A stretch of 64,000 nucleotides of DNA, from contig CM007989.1 in assembly GCA_002189035.1 (NCBI GenBank), forward strand, positions 5,487,001 through 5,551,000, in the 5' to 3' direction. This document shows, in pieces, positions 22,290 through 33,776 of the stretch (the first letter of the stretch is position 1; each line of letters begins with the position of its first letter). Made by a program: the position numbers and the translations under genes. The DNA is from Utricularia gibba (lineage: Eukaryota; Streptophyta; Magnoliopsida; Lamiales; Lentibulariaceae). Below the pieces are notes generated by a model that worked only from the letters and a program-made list of their open reading frames with translations, did no database searches and had not been told where the DNA came from.

Positions 22290-23132
22290 ATGGCTGCCGT
22301 GAGTCTCAGTTTCAATCTCGCCGCCACTTTCAAGGGTCTGGCACTGGCTCCCAGTTCATCCGCTTCCTTTCTCAGAGGCGATTTCGGATGGCCTGCCCCG
22401 GGACAAAACACCGCCGTTTCAGCCCCCATCAAGTTCCCTCTTACCATCGAGTCTGCCCACAAGAAAGGAGCCGGTAGCACCAAAAATGGCCGCGATTCGC
22501 CTGGCCAGAGACTCGGAGTCAAGATATATGGCGACCAACTTGCCAAGGCTGGCTCCATTATCGTCCGCCAACGCGGCACCAAGGTTCGTGTTCTTACGTT
22601 GCTCTGACATAGGACAGACCTGCGGGGTCGTTCAGATTTGCTTTACATTGTTTAGTTATTCTGAGAAGGGAGAATTGAGGGGTGGCTTGAATTCGCTCTA
22701 CGCTTTTATGTCAGCACTGAAGATGTTCTGTTCTTACACCCATTGCCTGCAATTGCTGTTTGATCAAGGGGTGGTTTTCTGATTCAATGGGCCTTCAGTT
22801 TCACGCAGGGAACAACGTGGGTCTGGGTAGGGATCATACCCTTTTCTCCTTGATAGATGGACTTGTCAAGTTTGAGAAGTATGGACCTGATAGGAAAAAG
22901 GTATTCCCATCTGCTGCAATCGCTTTGTTCTACTTGAGTGTGTCTGCAGTTGAATTCATGAGTATTCGTTTGCTTCATTCATCAGGTAAGTGTCTATCCT
23001 CATGTGCCGGAACCTGAGAATCCAAACAGTTACAGAGCAAGAAAGAGAGAGGCGTTCAGATTACAAAGAGAGCGAGCAGCAGCAAGAAAAGAAGGCTATG
23101 CTATTGCCTTACAGTCACTGCAAAGCGAATAG
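22290..23132 (+). CDS. RPL27: Plastid 50S ribosomal protein L27 (bL27c)
   Basis: The product is a nuclear-encoded protein of the chloroplast large ribosomal subunit, near the peptidyl-transferase centre. Three exons, 22290-22583, 22799-22900 and 22986-23132, join to 180 residues. Residues 1-55 are Ser/Ala-rich with few acids, as in a chloroplast transit peptide. [15 protein letters not shown] (from 56) is the invariant bacterial-type L27 start, followed by [31 protein letters not shown] and [18 protein letters not shown]. The last exon adds the plastid-type extension ([21 protein letters not shown]). That exon begins with GTAAGT, which looks like a donor site; taking the acceptor atcag before it gives KKVSVYP, which fits the family. 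Confidence 0.95.
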
Positions 23133-26100
23133 ACCAGTGGCCATCATCGCATTTAGTGCTTTCTCATTTTGTACTGCAGACAACACGTCATTGTAACATG
23201 CAATTGCTCTGTTTATTCTGAAATGCTCGTCATCCATGCAATGCACAACCAAAGAACAAATCAAACGCAATAGTATCTCATTATTTGAAGCCTTTCCTTG
23301 CCCAGCTTAACGCTGAGGTCTTCCGTATAGATTTGCATACATATGGACCTTACTCTGTACACAAGAATCAAGGTCAAATCGATTTGTTTACCAATTGTGT
23401 CCTAATAGTGTTAGGCTTCTCAAATAAACACATCCCTTCTTTGTATTTTTGACGCTTGCTCACTGTTACTGTTACGGCATTTGCGAGTTTGTGAAAGGAT
23501 TTTCTGTAAAGTGGCTTATGAATCTAGAATGCAATGAAATTGGATAACCTGGGAAAACAGAAAACATTGGGGGTGTTCACACACACCAGGAAGAGGTATG
23601 AAGATGGAAGAAGTTTGTAAGAAATTACAAGAATTTGAGTTACTCATTCACCTTGAAGCTTGAGGTTGTCTTCTTTCTAGCAAAAGCCAGTCATTGTCTT
23701 CTACTTCTTCTTTTCTCAATATACTTGCTGTTACGGGAGAATGACGAAGTACATTTCATCAGAAATCGCACCAAGAATCCACTTCGAAGGAGCCGATCGG
23801 ATATTGGCCTTCTGGAATCGGTTGGAATTGTGATGCAGGGGATGTCTCTCCGATGAAGTGGTCCTATAGACTTGGATGATGAGCCAGAGCAACCACCATT
23901 TCTCTCCATAGTTGATCGTTCATGCTCCTGAGCTGCCCACATTAGCGGCCATCAAAGAAAGCAAGAGCATGGAATTATGAGGAAGCTTCAAGGGGAAGAA
24001 AAGAGGAACAATGGGAACAAAAGAAATGCATACGCAAGCAGAGGAATTAAGATATATTAGTCATTCACTACACGTTTGTTACACCCATAACAAAGGCTTT
24101 TAAAGAAGAATAAACGACAAAGTATGCAACACCTTTCCACACATTGCCTTAATCAAACACTCTAACAAAGTGAATAATCAACCATACCATGTACAGGTTT
24201 GAATGAATTGGATCACTCCATTTGATACATCAACCTTCTTATCTCTCATATCTTTATTATTTTATTCTACCTTACCGATTGTCTTTTACAACAAATACAT
24301 ACCAAAACAAGTGTCTAAACATCTACATTTAGGATTACTTAATATATATATATATATAACTTCATTTTCCATATTTCAATACTTGTCAAGTATTTTTTAG
24401 ACATACTTGTACACTTACAATAGTACATACCACAATTATCATGTGTAAAGCACATTGAAAACCAGTCACTCAAACAACTTGGTACAACTTGGCAGCCGTT
24501 CGCTAGCCTAACACCTCATTCTCCTCTAATTTTTAAATATATAAAACGGAATTAATAGAATATGTAATACATCTATTCGAACAAACACATGCAAACCAAC
24601 TAGTTCTAAAAAACAAGAAAAGCCAAAGTTGTGTAAATGCAAGAAATTGGAAGTGCAATATATAAAATGTGCAGTAAAGAAAAACATTTAGCAGATTCTC
24701 CATTAATTTTGGCTCTTCTTACGTTTGAGTTCTTTTCGAACTACTCAACTGAACATTGCAATACTAAAGTTTTGCTACAATGTCATGCTGGAACACTTCA
24801 TCTCCTCTATATGCGGGAAGTGTAGAATCCTCTCAAAAAAATTTCCCCCAATTGGAGATAGTGTTGCAATTGGTTTCAAAACAATTGGTTTTAGTTCAGA
24901 ACATCATGGTTTTTACAATCATCGATTCATAAATCACGGTTCACTATAGAGTTCGGTTCCAATTTTGTTGAAACTGTATTTTGAAACCTTGAACCGGAAT
25001 ACACAATTTTAGTTCTAAATTGGAATCGAAATTGTTGAACCAAACTGAAATCGTATGGATGCAGTTCGGACCAAGGTTATAAAAATGTATTTCCAAATAC
25101 CCATATGAATTTTTATGAGTGCTTGGAGAAAATATTTATAGGCACTTAGAACATTTGATATTGGTGCCTAGAGTAAGTGTTTACGACACCCACAATAGTG
25201 CATATGGGTGCCTAAATTACAACTGAATCATGATTCTTACTTTGAAAATGACCTTAATTGCCTAATAGAAATCTCTCTATTTAGTTTATTAATTACTCTA
25301 TATTTTACTTAGATGTAACCGTTTCACATACTCAATACATAAATGCACATCTACCCATGATGTACACTATTAAAATAACTCTAATTACCTCACAAAAGTT
25401 TATCATCTTACTGCTTTGTTCAACTTGAAAGCGGATAAAGAGCCCTATGAGATGATTGATAATGAACTCTCAACCCGTGTAGGTCCAATGAGGTTTGCAT
25501 TAAGCACATAGCATTTTCATTGTGGTTTACAATTGCCATTGTTTTTATTTATGGAAGAGTTATTAGAATGTTTAGAGATAACTTTGTCTCATTTGACTAC
25601 AAGTTCTATTACATATGTGTTAACATTTGTGAGTATTTATACTGAGTTGTGTCTCGAAATGGAATTTCGATACTTTTTTGCTGTGAGTGTATATTGTAAA
25701 ATTTGAGACACTTATCACTACATACTTGAGGAAAATAGAGGTTTAGTGCTAGTGGAAGATGTGAAGATAGGATATGAAGAATGTTGGATCAATTTCATTT
25801 GGATCCATCTTCCAACATAACCAAAATTTCTCCAAAGGCACTCTAATTCGAGCCAAGTAGGCAAAGCCAAAAGTAAATTTTTAATGCACATTTACTAGAA
25901 ATGAAACCTAAAATATGTCATTTTTTTCATATTTTCTTGTAGGGTTTGATACTTTGAGTAAGAGTGATGCACAAGATCTCATATATCTCTCTTCAAGTGT
26001 GTAAAAGAATTTGAATGATATTCTACCACTATTTGTGAATGCATCGGGGATAAAATTCTATTGGTGTGGTGTTTTGATTAACGCGAGATCTCACAAGCAT

Positions 26101-26859
26101 GATAGAGTGGCATGTCTAATGAAGGAAAATAAAGAGTTTCGCTATAAGGTGAAGCGGTATGCAAGCCCTTGGGCCTACATCTTTCAATGACATAGAGCCA
26201 CAAGAACAAGAATCTCTCCAGAAAAAATCCGCTCGAGTAGGTATTCCTTTGATTAGCACAGCACATGTTTCTATTTTCCTTATACATTTGTATATTAATA
26301 CTTTATGAGAGGTGTTGGTCTTTATTGTTTAATGTAAGCAGTGTATTCATGTTTATATGCCTTGAATTTATTAGATGGTGCTTAGATAACTTTGATATAG
26401 GCATTTGGTTTTCTTGTGGTGGGTAATGTATTTGCATAATTTTTTTCTCATTTTAAAATTACCGAAATGCTTATGTATGATACCCTTTGAAGGGATCAGC
26501 TACAAGAAATAACTCGATATGTCTTTCAACCATCATTATTCGACAAACTCATTTTTCTATTGGACCAATCAATGACTTTGAACACAAGGGTACATGCTCA
26601 CACCAATCCTAATACCACGAGCTTTATAAAGGAGTTGGGTTGAATATGGTGTGTGAATAATTGGTTGGATACAAGGTATGATCATCACAATACCCTCTTG
26701 ATTGATGACTCATCTTAGAAGTCAATGAGAAATCTGATGAATCATTTTTGCTATTTGCAACTAGTAAGAACTATGTTATATATCAAGATTAACCTTGCAT
26801 CTTTCACGTAAACGATACTATTTTTCCAGCCCCTAATATGCACACACTGATACAAAGAA
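23133..26859. other. Long intergenic stretch with repeat-like DNA
   Basis: 23133-23630 is probably L27 3' UTR and spacer. 23691-23942 holds a small minus-strand ORF listed separately. 24200-26850 is AT-rich, with a short (TA)n at about 24341-24356 and passages such as repeated attggtttcaaaacaattgg (about 24868-24890) that look like decayed transposon DNA. No ORF could be assigned. Confidence 0.35.
23691..23942 (-). CDS. Putative small basic protein, 83 residues, unrecognised
   Basis: I do not recognise this protein. The ORF has a good ATG start, balanced composition in a locally AT-rich region, and a clearly basic character (RRDIPCITIPTDSRRPISDR, then a RSGFLVRFLMKC stretch and a KRRSRRQ tail). 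The C-terminal part could act as a nuclear or organellar signal, but nothing else supports a function. It is convergent with the L27 gene, about 560 bases downstream of its stop. It could equally be chance, or an exon of a longer minus-strand gene. Confidence 0.3.
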   Translation of the reverse strand: MWAAQEHERSTMERNGGCSGSSSKSIGPLHRRDIPCITIPTDSRRPISDRLLRSGFLVRFLMKCTSSFSRNSKYIEKRRSRRQ

Positions 26860-27797
26860 TGATAAACAAAAATTTTGAATATCGTTGTAATAAAATAAAA
26901 TTTTCGTATCAAATAAATTTGTAAACCCTAATTTACATAAATACAAATTAAACACAAGATGTATAGTGGAATTTCAAGGTCGATCAAGTAGCTAGTGCTT
27001 GCTAAGTATTTTTATTAGATGTAGGATTATAAAATAAACATGTCTCTTAGTCTAAACTTAAACGGTTAATGGTACACAAATTCAGTAAATAAAATCAAAT
27101 CACAAGAGAAAAGGTAACAAGTACAGGCTTGGTGCACAATGTAATACCATGATGCATCAAGATAATTTAGGTGATGTGACACTAAAGTCTCTAAATTAAT
27201 CTACAATGTTCCTATATGTACAACTCCAAATAACTTAAATCTATCAAGATTATTTCTTATGTTTTCAGTTAAGATAGCCCCCAATGTCATCAGTCATTCA
27301 CATTTAGGTCTATCTATATATGAAACATGTAAAATTAGATTTACCCAACTCTACTTGTTTTATTTAGGACTAATACCTACTATCCCCATCTTTACTCATG
27401 GTATACCTTTAAATCAAACATTTGAGGTGCAAAGCTATTTGTCCCTTTTAGGTCTTCCCAAGAAATGATAGAAATAAAAACTAACTATAGAATGATCACT
27501 TTCACACACCTTAAGGCATCCCTAATATCTATGAATCTTAGATTAAATCTTCATCTTTTGATTGAGTCTTGGGCTAAGATTCACGATCTATCAAACCCAT
27601 AATTTGTCAGATCTTAATTTCTCTTTAAATTAATTTAAAAATGCTCTAAAAATTTCCAGACTCCCACTCATAACTACAAATGGTAGTTTTGAAAAACAAA
27701 TGGCCTTAACAACCAAGGATCAACGATAAAAAATAAACCAACATATGCAAAATATTGCACAACCCATGGTTTAAATCTAATGACGATCAGATAGTAG

Positions 27798-27822
27798 CTA
27801 AACCTAGCTCTAATACCACTAT
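27798..27822 (-). other. Primer-binding-site-like sequence (initiator Met tRNA)
   Basis: On the minus strand the text TGGTATTAGAGCTAGGTTT differs by two bases from the standard copia primer site TGGTATCAGAGCCAGGTTT. Its orientation is opposite to the gag remnant at 28394, so either two copia pieces are joined or the block was rearranged. Confidence 0.45.
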
Positions 27823-28393
27823 TGATTTAAACAATGGGAAAAATGGTTTTCTAGAAATTTATTTGATTATTGATTTTCAGAATTTATTTTTCAATTTAAA
27901 GATCAAGTTTTGAAACATCTTATGCAAATGTTTCTTGGCTCTTCATTCAGGCAATATTATGAATGATATGTGATATTATTCGTTTATTGTTAAAGCATGC
28001 GATGTTGCGACTATGTGAGTGTTTATATCAAGAATGGCATGTGTACCTGAGATATTAAATGACTTATATGGTTGCTAGGTGAATGGGTTTACGTGACTAG
28101 CATTTTATTCAAGAATGGCATGGGTACCTGAGAATAGAAATGTTAGGAGCAAAGATAGAATTGCATATGAGATATGTGAATTAAGTTGTTGATTGGTGTT
28201 TTACATGCTTCGAGAATATCATATGTACTTGAGGAGATATAGAGTAAGGATAATTCTATCTGTTATATTGTGCATATCTTGTTTATGTGATAAACATGAA
28301 TGTAGTAGTCAATTAGTCGAAGTCTGTGACTTCTTGATTGATGTGGATGCTTGAATATATGCAGATCTTGCTAATTCTCCGTTTACAGGAAAA

Positions 28394-29010
28394 ATGAAGT
28401 TGAAATCAAACAATCCCATCGCCAGTATTCTCGATGACAACAAGTTGGTTGGTCCCAACTTTGTGGATTGGCTGAGGAACCTGAAACTTGTTCCGCAATA
28501 TGAGCGAGCCACTAGTGTATTGGATGGAAAGCCACCTGTGCCAGTTGATCCATCTAATCCCACAGATATGGAGCACGAGGTGCTTGCTCAGTGGGAGACG
28601 AATGACAACACGGCAAGGTGTTACATGTTGGCCTCTATGAATTCTGATTTGCAGAGGCAATATGAGAATTACACCACTTCCATCTTGGAACACTTGCGAG
28701 AGCTGTACGGTGCATCGAGCAGATCCTCTCGATATTGGATGTCAAGTAGACTGTTTGGTGCACGTATGGAGGAGTTCAAATGTTAGTGCACATGTGAATT
28801 CTATGATTATGCTCATAGAAGGGCTGGAAAATCTTGATTTCAAGACGTACGCTGATTTGAAGACTGATCTGGTTCTGCAATTGCTTCCAAAGTCATTTGG
28901 AAGCTTCATTACAAATTTTCACATGAATCAGATCAGTTGCTCGCTAGCAGAACTCAATAATAAGTTGACGATTGTCCAAAGAAACACTTCTTCTAGCAAG
29001 ACAAGAGAAG
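28394..29010 (+). pseudogene. Ty1-copia gag fragment, frameshifted
   Basis: The first ORF (28394-28786) has the plant copia gag start: NNPIASILDDNKLVGPNFVDWLRNLK, then WETNDNTARCYMLASM and LQRQYENY, ending near HLRELYG. The reading continues in another frame (within 28662-29036) with LDFKTYADLKTDLVLQLLPKSFGSF and NQISCSLAELNNKL. One frameshift near 28700-28790 breaks it. Protease, integrase and RT are absent. It is nested in the LTR relic. Confidence 0.75.
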
Positions 29011-29157
29011 TTATAGTTTTATTCCAAAAAGATTAAAGTAATATAAAAGATGTAAAATTAATTAAAAATAATAAGAATATGAAGTCTAAAGTAAATAAAA
29101 ATAACATTAAAGAATAATGAAAAAATATGTTTTGTAATGATGTAAAATCATTTATCA

Positions 29158-29993
29158 TTCTAGAATCAAGATGTATACATGAATGCTCTATGTGATGCAA
29201 TATGTGCATCATTTAGTAGACAAATTAAAAGTGTATGTTAATACTAAGTTCAATTTATATCTTGTTGTTTATAAAGTTTATGTAGATTAACTATCATTTG
29301 TTATGTATATTATTAAAGTTGAATAAATTTTATATTGGTATTACTTTATTCCACATTAGAATTCAGATAATCATAAAAGCATTAAAAACTATAAAAATTA
29401 TATAAAAATTAACTTTAAAATATTAAATTATAATTATATCGAAAAAATAAATATATTTAATAAATTTTAAAAGTTATGTCAAACACTCTACTTATAACTT
29501 TTACAATAAATTAAAATAAACAATTTGTACTTCTTTCTTCACTTCAACTTCTAATTACTATTACTCATTAATTAATTAAAAGTAGTGCAAAGCATTCCCA
29601 TTGTTTTCCTTCATCACTCTTGCCCAGCTTTTCCATGCTGAAAAATGATGTTTTCATCCTTAGCTCAAGCCTTATGGAATGAGTCATCCATTATGATGCT
29701 GATCTAAGAGACAAGTGTCTTTGCACTCGTCAATCCCTTATTGGAGCCTCATTCTTTTTTTTCATTATTAATGATTCTTAATGATTCCATTCCCGAATAC
29801 TAAACTCCAAGATTTCCCATTTGAAGGCTGCTTGCTTGACATCAAATCCTATTTGACTTGATCCAATTAAGAAATGAAGGATGCAGCAGGATTAGCCCCC
29901 AATTTATGATATCTCAATTCAAACAACACTTTTTCACTCATTCTTGAGGCTTGTAAAATACTGAACGCCGAGGACTCCAAACCTCCGATTCCC
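29158..29993. other. Spacer and NTF2 promoter
   Basis: 29158-29580 is AT-rich without recognisable content. 29590-29993 is more balanced and probably includes the NTF2 promoter and leader. No clear TATA box was chosen. Confidence 0.4.
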
Positions 29994-30952
29994 ATGGATC
30001 CCGACGCATTGGCCAAGGCTTTCGTGGACCACTACTACTCCACCTTCGATGCCAATCGTGCTGCTCTTGCTAATCTCTACCAGGAAGGCTCTATGCTCAC
30101 TTTTGAGGGGCAGAAGATCAGTGGAGCGCAGAATATTGTCGCCAAGCTCATCGGCCTCCCGTTTCAGCAGTGTCAGCATCAAATCAGCACCGTAGATTTC
30201 CAGCCCTCCGGCCCGGCTGGGGGCATGCTTGTTTTTGTCTCAGGAAACATTCAGCTTGCCGGTGAGCAGCATGCCCTTAAGTTCAGTCAGGTATCATCTC
30301 GAGTGCCTCGCTTTTTCATCCGCTTCCACAACGTTGCTATCCATCTCGTATTTAATTCTCTCTTGGTTCAAGTGATTAGATAGAGGCTGCTCGTTTGGGT
30401 GTATGGCTGTCAGTTCCTCCATTGGCGAATATAATCAACTTTTATGCAGTGAATTACAGAATTCCTACCACGAAGTTTAGGGTTTTTTATCAGGATTATC
30501 TTGATGTTGACTGTGATTCAGCAACCCCCGCACTGCAATTGGGCACATTTGCAATTGTTACTTGGGCTACAATATTTGTGTGATCCATCTATGCAGAGGG
30601 GTGCTCTGCAATCTCATACCCCTCCTAATCCCACACGTATCCCGTTTTTTCGCTTTGGATACCTCTTGCTGTTGAAACTTTCTAAAAATTCCACATGTTC
30701 AACATATTTAGGCTTACTTCTTTATTTTTTGTTGTAGTGATGAAATAACTCTGCTTGGATGAGTGTTGTCATGAGAGTGTGTTTACTTGCATCCTTGGCG
30801 TTGCTACCATTTCCTCTTAAAAACCTTGCGATTGATAAAGGCTAATTGTTATCTCAACTCTGTTGTGTTCTTTCCAGATGTTCCATTTGATGCCAACTCC
30901 TCAAGGAAGCTTCTATGTGTTTAATGATATTTTCCGCTTAAACTATGCCTGA
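29994..30952 (+). CDS. NTF2: Nuclear transport factor 2 (NTF2)
   Basis: NTF2 is a small dimeric carrier that brings RanGDP back into the nucleus through FxFG nucleoporins. Two exons, 29994-30290 and 30878-30952, give 123 residues, the usual length. The N-terminal helix (DALAKAFVDHYYSTFDANRAALANLY), the FEGQKISGAQNIVAKLIGLPF segment, the central VDFQPSGPAGGMLVFVSGN strands and the C-terminal SFYVFNDIFRLNYA are those of plant NTF2. The single 587-base intron splits the domain after FSQ. I see no organellar signal. Confidence 0.95.
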
Positions 30953-31379
30953 TGCCCAGGATTTCTACTGAAACTCAAGCGTGTCCCGAATGGAGTATGC
31001 AGTTTCCATTTCTCATATTCATCTTCTTCTCTGCGGTGTCCTTTTTCTCAGACAATTTGAAGGTTCCAGACCTTTTGTCTTGTTGAGATGAGATGAAACT
31101 GATTGGATGGAGTTATGGTTGAATTGGAAAACTGCATTCCTTCTCCTTATGTTTGTATGCCCAAAAGAGTGAGGCTTTTTCGAGCCCCTTTGCTCTAGAA
31201 GCTGAGACTTAGGATTTGAGAAATAACTGTGCACAATCTAATCTATGACCAAGCCAAGACTGAAAGGAAAGATTTGCTCCCATTGATATTGAAATTTCCT
31301 CTGATGGTTACTTGGAGTTGAGTTTGTTACCTTGCTCCCATGTTATATGCAAAAAAACAGTGTGTTTGGGGGAGGGGGG
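30953..31379. other. NTF2 3' region
   Basis: This is probably NTF2 3' UTR to about 31250, then the tail-to-tail spacer with the minus-strand DUF3339 gene, whose 3' UTR may also lie here. No other feature is seen. Confidence 0.4.
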
Positions 31380-31586
31380 CTAGACATAGACGTGTATGTC
31401 AAGAACGATGAGGAAGAGGATGAGAAGCAAACCGAAGATGATGGTGTGGAGGATCATGGCGGCAATGCTCGTCTTCATGTTGAGAAAATCCACCGGCTTA
31501 TCCTTTGCCGGAATCTGGAGAACGAATCCAGGGCAGAGGAACAGGAAAAGCGCAGTCGCGATCATCAAGCTCGCGTAGTCGTTCAT
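31380..31586 (-). CDS. DUF3339 small membrane protein (copy 1)
   Basis: The 68-residue single-exon product matches the plant DUF3339 family. It has an N-terminal MNDYASLMIATALFLFL membrane segment, the family motif CPGFVLQIPAKDKPVDFLNMKTS, a second membrane segment (ILHTIIFGLLLILFLIVL) and a short DIHVYV end. The family has no established biochemical function; its members are tiny proteins with two predicted membrane spans. It faces away from a second DUF3339 gene whose start lies 375 bases away, so the two may share one promoter region. Confidence 0.9.
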   Translation of the reverse strand: MNDYASLMIATALFLFLCPGFVLQIPAKDKPVDFLNMKTSIAAMILHTIIFGLLLILFLIVLDIHVYV

Positions 31587-31961
31587 CCTCCAACCGCGTG
31601 CCCTCTTCCTCCTCCCAGCACCACATCAAAATGAGGGAGGCATATAAGCAACAAAGCCTCATCGCCAGAATGGAATCTCATTCCAAAGCAGATGGAATAA
31701 GAATATGTTGCTGCTTTTGGGTTGCTTTTGCAGATGCCCGAAAAGGGATGAAGAATGACCACTTAACCATCAACTCGGTGCTTGTGAAAACAGAGAGGCG
31801 TGTAAGTTCGTCAAGTGATACAATGAGTTGGTAAAGGGCTCGAAATGTGGGTTGGGTACAAGTGACTATAAAACTAGCAGTTGAACTCATCCAGTGACCA
31901 CTTTTTGGGGTTGGGAATCTCCATCTCCATCTGCTCTCCTGGTTTTGGAAAGAAGGAAGGA
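31587..31961. promoter_or_regulatory. Shared divergent promoter of the DUF3339 pair
   Basis: This 375-base gap separates the start codons of two divergent paralogues. TATAAA at 31867-31872 suits the plus-strand gene (about 90 bases before its ATG). A weaker minus-strand TTATATG (about 31643-31650) could serve the other. Sharing of elements is inferred from geometry only. Confidence 0.5.
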
Positions 31962-32171
31962 ATGGCGGATTGGGGGCCGGTGGTGGTCGGGGTGGTTCTC
32001 TTCATCCTCCTCCAACCAGGTCTCGTATTCCAAGTCCCCGGAAACAACCGCGCCATCGTGTTCGGGAGCATCAAAACCAACGGCAAAGCCGTCGCGTTGC
32101 ACACCCTCTTCTTCTTCATTTTATACGCTCTTCTGATCCTGGCAGCCCGTGTTCACATCCACACTGGCTGA
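31962..32171 (+). CDS. DUF3339 small membrane protein (copy 2)
   Basis: The single-exon product has 69 residues: MADWGPVVVGVVLFILLQPG as first membrane segment, GLVFQVPGNNRAIVFGSIKTNG as the family core, then HTLFFFILYALLILA as second segment and VHIHTG at the end. The ATG at 31962 was chosen over an earlier in-frame ATG (31881) because family members begin M-x-D-W. It differs from copy 1 in the core (VPGNNRAIVFGSIKT against IPAKDKPVDFLNMKT), so the duplication is old or the two were always distinct subtypes. Confidence 0.9.
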   Translation: MADWGPVVVGVVLFILLQPGLVFQVPGNNRAIVFGSIKTNGKAVALHTLFFFILYALLILAARVHIHTG

Positions 32172-32218
32172 CCATCTTCTATGTATTCTAACCTTCCCTT
32201 CTCCTGTAGTGGTGTCTT

Positions 32219-32253
<35 letters not shown>

Positions 32254-33146
32254 ATGCCGAGACTGGATGTTGCAGGCATTAGACCAAAAAAACAAATGGA
32301 TGTTATTCAAGACAATCTAACGCCACACCAACTGTGTATACAGCAACACACCTCCTTTTCCAACTGCGTCCCATTTGCTTCAAAACAAATAAAAAAGCCC
32401 AACTGGGAGGAGGCCAAAGTAGATGTTCATCAGCATGCTTGCTTTTTATTCACCAAATTGCTTTGCAAGTGGTTGGCATCTAGATGAATGATTTAGTCCA
32501 TCTTAGAATTTAGTAATGATTTTTCTAGTGAGAAGTAACAAAGCGCAATTTTTTAGCTAAAATGAATGGACACAGACTTAGGGGGCAGGTTGCTGCAAGG
32601 ATGAAGCATCAACATCCAAAATAGAAGATGGAAGATAGAATTTCAAAGAATAGAAATGGGCCTACAACTCAAAAGATGAAAAAAAAGAAGATATATAGTA
32701 CACACAAAAACAAGCTAGAGGAGGAAGAATAAAAATTTGAAAATATTTTTGCAATTCTCCCAAGAAAAAGCAAAAAAGAAGGGGATCTATACAAGAAGGG
32801 CATGCGGGGTTAAAAAAAAAAGACAAGATCATCACACAAAGTAGAAGATGAAGAGGAAGCAACTCCATTCCAATTGATGATTGAGGGAGACATTTCAGTA
32901 ACTATTCCTATTTAGGAACAATGTTGCAGCATCTGAAATTGAGTAGTTTATATTTTCAAGATTTGAGCATTTTTTATCCTCTCATTGTTTCATTTTCGAA
33001 TCTATGCCTATTAAGATGTTTTTACCATCATTTTATGAAGTTAACTTAGTTTGAACATGAGTAGCTAAGATGTGTGATGCATTAGGAGAAAGAGGGGGAA
33101 TGCTCATTTAGTTTACTTTTGAATCAATAATGTATTTTTTATTAAC
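32172..33146. other. DUF3339 3' region and spacer
   Basis: A (TC)n run at about 32219-32250 lies in the presumed 3' UTR. The rest is A-rich spacer with no supported gene. Confidence 0.4.
32219..32250. repeat. (TC)n microsatellite
   Basis: About 15 uninterrupted TC units are seen some 50 bases after the DUF3339 copy 2 stop codon. Confidence 0.9.
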
Positions 33147-33151
33147 AACTA

Positions 33152-33701
33152 TGATGGAGTCAAAAATTAATAGATGCCATGTGGAAAAGCTCATAGGAAG
33201 GTCACATAAATCGGTTGGAGAGTAGAGTATCAAATTGGCTCTTACAACACAAAATTGGCTAAGATGTAGTAAATGGAATTTGACAACCCATAGCAACTGA
33301 CTTGTAGGAATCCAAAACAGGTGGTGGGTATATATCAGTGGGATCATGTGTATGATTGACATAACTACCAAACATAGAAAGTAATAGACATCTTTAGAAA
33401 TCAATCGATCGTGCCTCTTCTATAAATAGGAGAATTTTTTAAAATAAAGTCATTTCGTGTCATTCACAAATCCTTGTAAACCACCTTCTCCACATTTTAG
33501 TGAAGTCCTTTTCTTCGGTGACCTCCTTCCAACTCTATGGTTTTCTGTCCTAACATTTTCTACTTAAAAAATCGCCAACCCTTCTTTGTTGCTTTACACT
33601 TGACTATAAATCAGACTGTAACACCATTGAATCGAGCACCTATTATCGGCTTCACACCCAAAAATCAGACTCTTTGACCTATCCAATTTTCGACCATAAT
33701 A
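33152..33701 (+). repeat. 5' LTR of the 33-39 kb element
   Basis: The 550-bp repeat has a TATA-like TATAAATAGG at about 33421-33430, followed by the leader cattcacaaatccttgtaaac that it shares with the 3' LTR. It ends directly before the primer site. Confidence 0.85.
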
Positions 33702-33776
33702 TTTTGGCACCAGCCGTGGGGCAAGATCTATTGTCCCATATGAGAATTCACAAAAGCTACCTACTAACTCCTCGAC

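Larger units (their letters stand above)
26860..29157 (-). mobile_element. Mosaic LTR relic interrupted by Ty1-copia remains
   Basis: 26860-27515 begins TGATAAACAAAAATTTT and follows the Athila-like LTR at 39930-40620 piece by piece (aaattaaacacaagatgta, cttagtctaaact, cttaaggcatcc). From about 27520 to 27660 and again from about 29015 to 29157 it instead follows the solo LTR at 62017-63118, ending with atttatca. The 27661-29014 block between these halves is the copia-like insertion. No target duplication was found at the outer ends. Confidence 0.55.

Noticed and set aside
22139-22582. 147-residue minus-strand ORF
   Set aside because: It is the reverse strand of the L27 first exon and leader.
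31332-31834. Plus-strand ORFs of 100 and 109 residues
   Set aside because: They are the reverse strand of DUF3339 copy 1 and its promoter, with low-complexity Arg/Ser text.
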